Shown here: positions 25,173 to 31,282 of the stretch, one piece after another
How the letters are laid out: each line of letters begins with the position of its first letter
How positions within the stretch are numbered: position 1 is the first letter of the stretch
Assembly (NCBI GenBank): GCA_026984275.1
Contig: JALSSM010000437.1
Coordinates: 1-31,282 of the forward strand
Source of the DNA: Gammaproteobacteria bacterium
GTDB taxonomy: Bacteria > Pseudomonadota > Gammaproteobacteria > CAJXQU01
Direction of reading: 5' to 3'
Length of the DNA: 31,282 nucleotides
Notes under the pieces: generated by a model
Databases searched by the model: none
What the model was told of the DNA's origin: nothing
What the model saw: the letters and a program-made list of their open reading frames with translations, nothing else
Translations under genes and position numbers: made by a program

Positions 25173-26530
25173 CAGCTTGGCTCCCTGTCCAGAAGCTTTT
25201 GAACTGCATCTATAAAGACCTGGCCACGCTGTTGATAATCTGCGAACATATCCAGACTGGCACAGGCTGGCGACATTAAAACAAGATCACCTCTTTCTGC
25301 ATTTTGATGAGCCAGAGTGACAGCCTGAACAAGATCGTCAACACACTTAACAGCCGTCACACGATTCAGAACCTGCTCCAGTAATGGCGCATCTTTTCCA
25401 AACAGGATGGCCAACTTGACCTGATCTCTGACAACTAAAGCCAGTTCTTCAAATTTCGCTCCTTTGGCGTCTCCGCCTGCGATCAAGATGATTTGTCTGT
25501 CTGAAAAACCTTTTATCGCCGCAACGGTCGCACCTTCATTTGTGCCCTTGGAATCGTTGTACCAGTCAACACCATTCTGTGCTGCGATCCACTGGCAACG
25601 ATGTGGTAACCCCGACCAGGTTCTCAAAACATCCAGCATACTTTCTTCTTTCAACCCGGCGGCCTGCCCCAGAGCCAGAGCAGCCAGGGCATTCGCGACA
25701 TTATGTGATCCCTGGATCTTCATCTCACTAACAGACATCAGTTTTCTGTCTCCGAAAGACAACCAGGAATCACCATTGATTTCCTGCAAACCAAATTCAT
25801 TTTGACCTGGTTTATTCAGGGTAAAACGTGTGACCTGACGATCCGTTCTCATCATACTGGCAACCATTGGATCATCCGCGTTCAGGATCATTTCACCACC
25901 GCCCTGAAAGATCCTTTCCTTGGCCTCGGCATACTCTGCAACACCGGCATAACGATCCATGTGATCCTCAGAAATATTCAACACCGTTGCAGCGATCGAA
26001 TTCAAACTGTGGGTTGTTTCAAGCTGGAAACTGGATAACTCCAGTACATAGAGATCCGGTTCAGGATCTTCGATCAGATCCAGAGCGGGCGTACCCAGAT
26101 TTCCACCTGCCCTGACAGTAAGACCTGACGCCTTTGCCATTTCATAAACCAAAGTCGTCACCGTACTTTTTCCATTCGCCCCGGTGATCGCAACCACGGG
26201 TGCGTCAGCATGTCGAGCAAACAACTCAATATCACCAATCATCTCAACACCCGCCTGGGCTGCTCTGATTAGGGCAGGATGTCTTACAGACACACCAGGA
26301 CTGACCAGGCACTGCTTTGCCTGCATGATCAGGTCAAGATCCAGATCACCGGTGCTGATCATGACATCAGGATATTGTTTCTGTAATTCGGCCAGTCCCG
26401 GTGGCGACTTTCGACTATCAGTGACGGCAAAAGACAAACCTCTGCTACCCAGAAAACGTGCACACGACAGACCTGTCACGCCAAGACCGACGATCACCGT
26501 ATCAACATTTAAGCTGGTCTGTTTATTCAT
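25172..26530 (-). CDS. murD: UDP-N-acetylmuramoylalanine--D-glutamate ligase MurD
   Basis: A 452-residue Mur ligase that adds D-Glu. The start VDTVIVGLGVTGLSCARFL, the ATP loop ITGANGKSTVTTLV, the NISEDHMDRY region, and the C-terminal WYNDSKGTNEGATVAAI and LMSPACASLDMF motifs are present. The ATG at 26530 fits the N-terminus of known MurD; an in-frame GTG at 26548 after AGGTGA is possible. A still longer frame reaches 38 codons upstream into mraY and is rejected. The gap to mraY is 26 bases. Confidence 0.97.
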   Translation of the reverse strand: MNKQTSLNVDTVIVGLGVTGLSCARFLGSRGLSFAVTDSRKSPPGLAELQKQYPDVMISTGDLDLDLIMQAKQCLVSPGVSVRHPALIRAAQAGVEMIGDIELFARHADAPVVAITGANGKSTVTTLVYEMAKASGLTVRAGGNLGTPALDLIEDPEPDLYVLELSSFQLETTHSLNSIAATVLNISEDHMDRYAGVAEYAEAKERIFQGGGEMILNADDPMVASMMRTDRQVTRFTLNKPGQNEFGLQEINGDSWLSFGDRKLMSVSEMKIQGSHNVANALAALALGQAAGLKEESMLDVLRTWSGLPHRCQWIAAQNGVDWYNDSKGTNEGATVAAIKGFSDRQIILIAGGDAKGAKFEELALVVRDQVKLAILFGKDAPLLEQVLNRVTAVKCVDDLVQAVTLAHQNAERGDLVLMSPACASLDMFADYQQRGQVFIDAVQKLLDREPS

Positions 26531-26556
26531 GTGTAATTTTCCAGTCACCTTTTCAC

Positions 26557-27639
26557 CTATCTGATCTTCAAGGTTGCCAACCCAATCAATACCAGCATGA
26601 CCGTAATGATCCAGAATCGGACAATCACTCTTGGTTCCGGCCAACCTTTTAACTCATAATGATGATGCAAAGGAGCCATGTTGAAGATCCGTTTACCCGT
26701 TAATTTGAATGAGGCAACCTGTAACATGACGGAGACAGCCTCAATCACAAAAATGCCTCCCATAATAAAAAGCACCAGCTCCTGACGGACGATCACAGCT
26801 ACGGTTCCTAAAGCCGCGCCCAGTGCAAGCGCGCCGATGTCGCCCATAAAGACCTGTGCTGGGTAAGTGTTAAACCACAGGAATCCAAGCCCCGATCCAA
26901 CGATCGCGCCACAGAAAATACACAACTCACCCGTACCGGCGATGTAGGGAAATCCCAGATAATCTGAGAACTTCACGTTACCTGTGACATAAGCAAAAAT
27001 AATAAAAGCACCGGCAACAAGGACACAGGGCATGATCGCTAATCCATCCAGACCATCGGTCAGGTTCACCGCATTGCTGGTGCCTACAATCACGAAATAC
27101 ACAAATGGAATAAATAAGAATCCCAGAGGTATGTGGACATCTTTGAAAAAGGGGATCAGTAGTTCTGTTTCAGGTTCTGTCACAGCGGTTGAATAAAGAA
27201 AAATAGCCGCCGCCAAACCAATCACTGATTGCCAGAAATACTTATAACGAGCCGGTAATCCTGCTGAATTTCTCTCGACGATTTTTCGATAATCATCCAC
27301 CCAGCCAACAACCCCGAACAAAGCGGTGACCAGTAACACGACCCAGACAAACTTGTTCGTCAGATCACTCCATAATAATGTGCTGACACCCACGGCAACC
27401 AGGATCAATAAACCACCCATGGTGGGTGTTCCTGCTTTTACCAGATGGGTCTCTGGACCATCCTCCCGAACGCTCTGACCGATCTGATAACGAGTCAGGT
27501 AACGGATCATCCACGGACCAACAAAAAGTGAGATAAATAACGCTGTCAGGACACCAAGAATGGTACGCAATGTCAGATACTGAAAGACATTAAATCCAGA
27601 ATGAAACTGAGTTAGATAATCAGCCAGAATCAGAAGCAT
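26557..27639 (-). CDS. mraY: Phospho-MurNAc-pentapeptide transferase MraY
   Basis: A 360-residue polytopic membrane enzyme that makes lipid I on undecaprenyl phosphate; the length equals the E. coli protein. The start MLLILADYLTQFHSGFNVF closely resembles known MraY. The catalytic motifs GWVDDYRK, NAVNLTDGLDGLA, and the MAPLHHHYELKGWPE end are intact. The ATG at 27639 has GGAG 7 bases upstream and lies 20 bases inside murF, so translation is probably coupled. Confidence 0.98.
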   Translation of the reverse strand: MLLILADYLTQFHSGFNVFQYLTLRTILGVLTALFISLFVGPWMIRYLTRYQIGQSVREDGPETHLVKAGTPTMGGLLILVAVGVSTLLWSDLTNKFVWVVLLVTALFGVVGWVDDYRKIVERNSAGLPARYKYFWQSVIGLAAAIFLYSTAVTEPETELLIPFFKDVHIPLGFLFIPFVYFVIVGTSNAVNLTDGLDGLAIMPCVLVAGAFIIFAYVTGNVKFSDYLGFPYIAGTGELCIFCGAIVGSGLGFLWFNTYPAQVFMGDIGALALGAALGTVAVIVRQELVLFIMGGIFVIEAVSVMLQVASFKLTGKRIFNMAPLHHHYELKGWPEPRVIVRFWIITVMLVLIGLATLKIR

Positions 27640-28990
27640 GTTCACTCTCCAGTGCCTGTACAACCGTTTCCATTTTGGCTGCACGGGAACCTTTTATTAA
27701 GAGCGTGATATCCTTATCCGACTCCTTTTTTATACTTTTTATTTTTTCGATCATTTCAGCATGATCCGTAAAATGTTCCGCTCCGGCTCCAAATGCCTGA
27801 GCGGCCTTCTGACTTAATTGACCTATCGTAAATAATCGTTCTACTCCTGCCTGTCGTGCAAGCTCACCGGCATCTTCATGTAGATCTTCTGCAGACTCAC
27901 CCAGTTCACCCATATCACCCAGAGCTAACCAGTGACGGCCAGTTGAGTTAATCAACACATCCAGCGCAGCAGAAAATGAACCCGGGTTTGCGTTATAAGT
28001 GTCATCAATAATCTGACATTTTTGATCTCCCGATTTGAACTGTAATCTGCCGGGCACTCCCTGCAATGCTTCCAGTCCATCACGAATATCCTTTAAAGGA
28101 ATATCCAGAGCTTTTGCACAAGCGGCAGCCGCCAGAGCATTCATAATGTTATGACGCCCAGGAAGCGAAAGTTTCAGATCAATTTCTTCACCTGGCGCTT
28201 TTAACTGGAAATGGCTACTCTTTGTGTTGACTGAAATGATAGAAGCCGTGATGTCGGCAGCTTCTTGCAGACCAAATCTGATAATCTGACATTCTCCAGC
28301 CATCTGTTCCCACAATGGTGAAAATTTATCATCCGCATTGATGATCGCAATTCCCTCTTTTGCCAACGATTCAAAAATTTCACCTTTGGCCAGGGCAACA
28401 TTTTCAATGGTTCCAAATCCTTCAAGGTGTGCTGGTGAACATTGCGTTACAACGGCCACCATGGGTATCGCCATTTCGCACAGCCGTGCAATCTCGCCCG
28501 CATGATTTGCACCCATTTCAATAATGGCAAAGTCATGTTGCGGATCAAGATTGAAAAGCGTTTGCGGAACGCCAATCTCATTATTGAGGTTCCTTCTGGT
28601 AGCCAGAACGTTGCCACAACGCGAGAGTATCGAGTTCAGCATCTCTTTAACGGTCGTTTTACCATTGCTTCCCGTGATTGCAACGACAGGCATCTTGAAC
28701 TGCTGACGCCAAATGGTGGCCAGATCGCCCAACGCCCGCCGTGTATTCTCTACTCTTAATGTCGGCAGGTTTGTCTTAACATCCTGATCGATCATGACGG
28801 CGCTGGCACCCGCTTCTTCCGCCACGCCCAGGTAATCATGACCATCAAAACTGGGGCCATGTAAAGCCACGAATAACTCACCTTTTTTTATGCTTCGAGT
28901 GTCCGTAGAACAACCAGTGAAAACCGTATCTCCACCAGACAGAGTAGCATTCAGATTATCGGCAACAGTTTGCAAAGAAAGGCTAATCAT
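27620..28990 (-). CDS. murF: UDP-MurNAc-tripeptide--D-alanyl-D-alanine ligase MurF
   Basis: A 456-residue Mur ligase that adds D-Ala-D-Ala, the product of DdlB. It has the N-terminal FTGCSTDTRSIKKGELFVAL, the ATP loop ITGSNGKTTVKEML, LNNEIGVP, the EMGANHAGEI segment, and the C-terminal IDDTYNANPGSF motif. ATG 28990 has GAGGGAG about 6 bases upstream and overlaps murE by 8 bases. Confidence 0.97.
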   Translation of the reverse strand: MISLSLQTVADNLNATLSGGDTVFTGCSTDTRSIKKGELFVALHGPSFDGHDYLGVAEEAGASAVMIDQDVKTNLPTLRVENTRRALGDLATIWRQQFKMPVVAITGSNGKTTVKEMLNSILSRCGNVLATRRNLNNEIGVPQTLFNLDPQHDFAIIEMGANHAGEIARLCEMAIPMVAVVTQCSPAHLEGFGTIENVALAKGEIFESLAKEGIAIINADDKFSPLWEQMAGECQIIRFGLQEAADITASIISVNTKSSHFQLKAPGEEIDLKLSLPGRHNIMNALAAAACAKALDIPLKDIRDGLEALQGVPGRLQFKSGDQKCQIIDDTYNANPGSFSAALDVLINSTGRHWLALGDMGELGESAEDLHEDAGELARQAGVERLFTIGQLSQKAAQAFGAGAEHFTDHAEMIEKIKSIKKESDKDITLLIKGSRAAKMETVVQALESEHASDSG

Positions 28991-30524
28991 TTTTCGCTCC
29001 CTCACCAATGACGTTACCAATGGTATTCAGAACGACATTACGATCATTAAACGGGAATCTTTGCCCCTTAATCTCCTGCCAGTTTTCATGTCCCTTTCCC
29101 GCCACCAGAATAATATCTTTCGGATGCGCAGACTTGATTGCCGTTTCTATGGCCAGCTTCCGATCAAAAATCACTTTGGCTTTACCCGGTTTTTTCATCC
29201 CGGAAAGGATCCCACTGGCGATAATGCTGGGCTCCTCCGATCGAGGATTATCATTTGTAACGATGATCGTATCAGCCAGTTTTTCTACAACGTCTCCCAT
29301 CAAAGGTCGTTTACCTTTATCACGATCGCCACCACAACCAAAGACACACCACAACTTCCCGCTAGAGATCTCTTTGAGTGTCTCAAGTGCTTTTGTAAGA
29401 CCATCGGGTGTATGGGCAAAATCAACCACAACCGCCGCTTGTGCGTCCTTAACAAATGCCTCCATTCTGCCTGGCACACCCACCATTTCCGATAATGCGT
29501 CGAGTACTTCCTCAAAATGAAATCCACATGCCATTAATGCGGCCATTGCAGCAAGTAAATTACTGGCATTGAAGCGTCCAAGCAGGTTGGCTCTAAGTGC
29601 ATTGGAACCTTGCGGTGTATCGATTTCCATGATCAGACCTTTCACTGAAAAATCCAGTTTGCTGCACCGAATGACGGTTATACCCGGATGAGAATCCAGT
29701 CCCAAGGTATAACCAAAAACCTGTACATTGTCTGATAAAACTTGCAGAATTTTTTCTGAAAATGGATCGTCCAGATTGATCACGGCTGCCTGCAAATCAG
29801 GAGATTTGAACAACTCAAGTTTTGCTGCACCATAAGTCTGCATATCGCCATGGTAGTCCAGATGATCACGTGACAGATTTGTAAAAACGGCGACATCAAA
29901 ATCGACACCGCTCAGCCTGTGCTGTGCTAATCCATGTGAAGAAGCTTCGATCACCGTAGCTTGCGCACCCTGATCACGTAAGCGGGAAAGTGATAAATGC
30001 ATACGAATTGAATCCGGTGTTGTCATTCCACTGGAGACAAATTCTCCAAACAGACCGCTTCCTAATGTTCCGATCACACCACAGGTGCCACTACCTGAAA
30101 TCTTGTCGATGGCCTGGCCTATAAAGTTACTCACGGATGTTTTTCCGTTTGTACCAGTCACCCCAAAAACCTTCATTAGATCCGTGGGCTGGCCATAATA
30201 CCGATGAGCAATTTCACCCGTTTTAACAGCCAGTTGATCAACAAAAATAATATTATTTTTGTTCTTCTTCATGAGCTGTTCCGGGATCAGAGATACATCT
30301 TCGCTATCGACCAGGATAGCCACAGCACCCTTGCAAAAAGCATCTGCTATAAAGTCAACACCATGTGACTCAGTGCCATTAATCGCAATAAAACAATCGC
30401 CCTGATGAACAGTTCGACTATCCAGCTCAATCCCCATTATTTGTTTATCCTGGTCAGCCTCGACGGATGCAAACCCATCCAGGAGTTCACTGAGATATAT
30501 TCCACCATGATTCATCGCCGTCAT
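28983..30524 (-). CDS. murE: UDP-MurNAc-dipeptide--meso-diaminopimelate ligase MurE
   Basis: A Mur ligase of about 513 residues that adds the third residue of the stem peptide. The DNPR motif at residues 425-428 predicts meso-diaminopimelate as substrate. Other motifs are the uridine-binding LDSRTVHQGDCFIAI, the ATP loop VTGTNGKTSVSNF, and VFGCGGDRDKGKRPLM. The start is uncertain: ATG 30524 is 2 bases after the ftsI stop, TTG 30530 has GGGAG at better spacing, and ATG 30515 is also in frame. Confidence 0.96.
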   Translation of the reverse strand: MTAMNHGGIYLSELLDGFASVEADQDKQIMGIELDSRTVHQGDCFIAINGTESHGVDFIADAFCKGAVAILVDSEDVSLIPEQLMKKNKNNIIFVDQLAVKTGEIAHRYYGQPTDLMKVFGVTGTNGKTSVSNFIGQAIDKISGSGTCGVIGTLGSGLFGEFVSSGMTTPDSIRMHLSLSRLRDQGAQATVIEASSHGLAQHRLSGVDFDVAVFTNLSRDHLDYHGDMQTYGAAKLELFKSPDLQAAVINLDDPFSEKILQVLSDNVQVFGYTLGLDSHPGITVIRCSKLDFSVKGLIMEIDTPQGSNALRANLLGRFNASNLLAAMAALMACGFHFEEVLDALSEMVGVPGRMEAFVKDAQAAVVVDFAHTPDGLTKALETLKEISSGKLWCVFGCGGDRDKGKRPLMGDVVEKLADTIIVTNDNPRSEEPSIIASGILSGMKKPGKAKVIFDRKLAIETAIKSAHPKDIILVAGKGHENWQEIKGQRFPFNDRNVVLNTIGNVIGEGAKND

Positions 30525-30526
30525 TA

Positions 30527-31282
30527 TCAAGGTTGTCTCCCAGCTACGAGTCGTTCACTGTTAGCTTTTTTTATGGCGGGAATATCATCTGGAGAAATAT
30601 TCATTAAACGCAACGTCTCACCCAGCAATCTGGCAAAGGCAGGGGCAGCGACCTGGCCACCATAGTATTCACCCTGCGATGGTTCATTGATCATGACAAC
30701 GGCAACCAGGCGTGGATGGCTTGCAGGAACGATACCCGCAAAAACCGATTGGTATCTATCTTCTGCATAACCACCCACAGATGATTTATGTGCAGTGCCT
30801 GTTTTCCCGGCGACCCTGTATCCCGTAATCTGAGCCTGCTTGCCTGTGCCATCCTGGACCACACCTTCCATCATCTTCAGGACTTCTCGTGCCGTTTTTT
30901 TGCTCATTACCCGGATGCTTTCTTCAGGCTGATCAACTTTAAGCAGGCTTGGAGGGACCATTACACCTTCATTTGCCAGTACAGTGTAAGCATGTGCCAA
31001 CTGCAATGTCGTCACTGACATACCATAACCAAATGACATGGTTGCCTGTTCCACCTTTCTCCAATTTGTATAATCTCTCAGGCGACCTGAAACTTCCCCC
31101 GGAAAACCTGCTCCACTGGTTGCACCCAATCCAATTTCTCGAAAAGTCTTCCAGAGCATCTCTGGCTCAAGCGTTAGTGCAATTTTTGATGCTCCAACAT
31201 TACTGGACTTCTTAATCACTGTTGAAACATCAATAAGTCCATAGTTATGGGTATCTCTTATCGTATATCTCCCAATCTTGAA
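30527..31282 (-). CDS. ftsI: Penicillin-binding protein 3 FtsI (partial, C-terminal part)
   Basis: The last 251 residues of the septal transpeptidase; the frame stays open to the window edge. The visible part of the transpeptidase domain contains the SxN motif (KSSNVG, S26-N28 of the visible part) and the KTGT box at 160-163. The first catalytic motif SxxK and the membrane anchor lie outside. FtsI cross-links septal peptidoglycan with FtsW, encoded four genes downstream of murE in this cluster. The stop TGA is followed by TAATG, the likely murE start. Confidence 0.96.
   Translation of the reverse strand, partial: FKIGRYTIRDTHNYGLIDVSTVIKKSSNVGASKIALTLEPEMLWKTFREIGLGATSGAGFPGEVSGRLRDYTNWRKVEQATMSFGYGMSVTTLQLAHAYTVLANEGVMVPPSLLKVDQPEESIRVMSKKTAREVLKMMEGVVQDGTGKQAQITGYRVAGKTGTAHKSSVGGYAEDRYQSVFAGIVPASHPRLVAVVMINEPSQGEYYGGQVAAPAFARLLGETLRLMNISPDDIPAIKKANSERLVAGRQP

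Noticed and set aside
26531..26644. 38-codon N-terminal extension of MurD
   Set aside because: It lies mostly inside the end of mraY and has no counterpart in MurD; ATG 26530 gives the normal N-terminus.
27640..27684. 15-codon extension of MraY into murF
   Set aside because: The start at 27639 has a ribosome binding site and gives the standard 360-residue protein.
28890..29520. Long plus-strand open frames (about 170-200 codons) opposite murE and murF
   Set aside because: They lie wholly antisense to well-conserved Mur ligase genes, lack recognisable domains and look like shadows of codon bias.
1..31282. CRISPR arrays, insertion sequences, prophage or toxin-antitoxin and defence genes
   Set aside because: No regularly spaced direct repeats, transposase or integrase motifs, or abrupt change of base use were seen; nearly all space is filled by conserved core genes.

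Overview
The window is the chromosome of a gammaproteobacterium of middling GC content (mid-40s % by eye). The evidence is a division and cell-wall (dcw) cluster followed by lpxC and secA, a pilB-pilC-pilD-coaE-zapD-yacG block, and Gram-negative hallmark enzymes (LpxC, a meso-DAP-type MurE, an Mla-type lipid transporter). Genus cannot be fixed from the sequence. A marine lineage such as the Methylophaga/Piscirickettsiaceae group is only a guess. I see no rRNA, tRNA, CRISPR, phage or insertion sequence. No gap between genes exceeds 200 bp; the largest are 3082-3279 and 16221-16386.

Left part (1-3081): a minus-strand operon runs lemA, a DUF1841 gene, an MlaE-type permease and an MlaF-type ATPase cut by the window edge. 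Divergent from it is a lone radical SAM gene. Centre-left (3280-8809, plus strand): pilB, pilC and pilD encode the assembly ATPase, the platform protein and the prepilin peptidase of type IV pili. They are followed, with touching genes, by coaE (last step of CoA synthesis), zapD (FtsZ bundling) and yacG (gyrase inhibitor). An imperfect palindromic element separates yacG from the convergent minus-strand genes.

Right part (8940-31282, mostly minus strand): in transcription order it reads ftsI (partial), murE, murF, mraY, murD, ftsW, murG, murC, murB, ddlB, ftsQ, ftsA, ftsZ, lpxC, an M23 peptidase gene, secA, argJ and a Nudix-ThiE/TenI fusion. Most junctions from ftsI to ftsQ overlap by 1 to 20 bases or lie within 26 bases, so translation is probably coupled. 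Together these genes make the UDP-MurNAc-pentapeptide and lipid II precursors (MurB-F, Ddl, MraY, MurG), flip or polymerise them at the septum (FtsW, FtsI), build the division ring (FtsQ, FtsA, FtsZ) and commit lipid A synthesis (LpxC). The only plus-strand gene inside this block is a dciA-like DUF721 gene between lpxC and the M23 gene.

The window is largely conserved core genome. The items most worth a second look are the orphan radical SAM protein with an extra cysteine trio, the palindromic element at 8810-8955, the Nudix-ThiE fusion with an altered C-terminal active-site region, the lemA-DUF1841-lipid-transporter operon, and several regulatory palindromes. I found no convincing undescribed multi-gene system.
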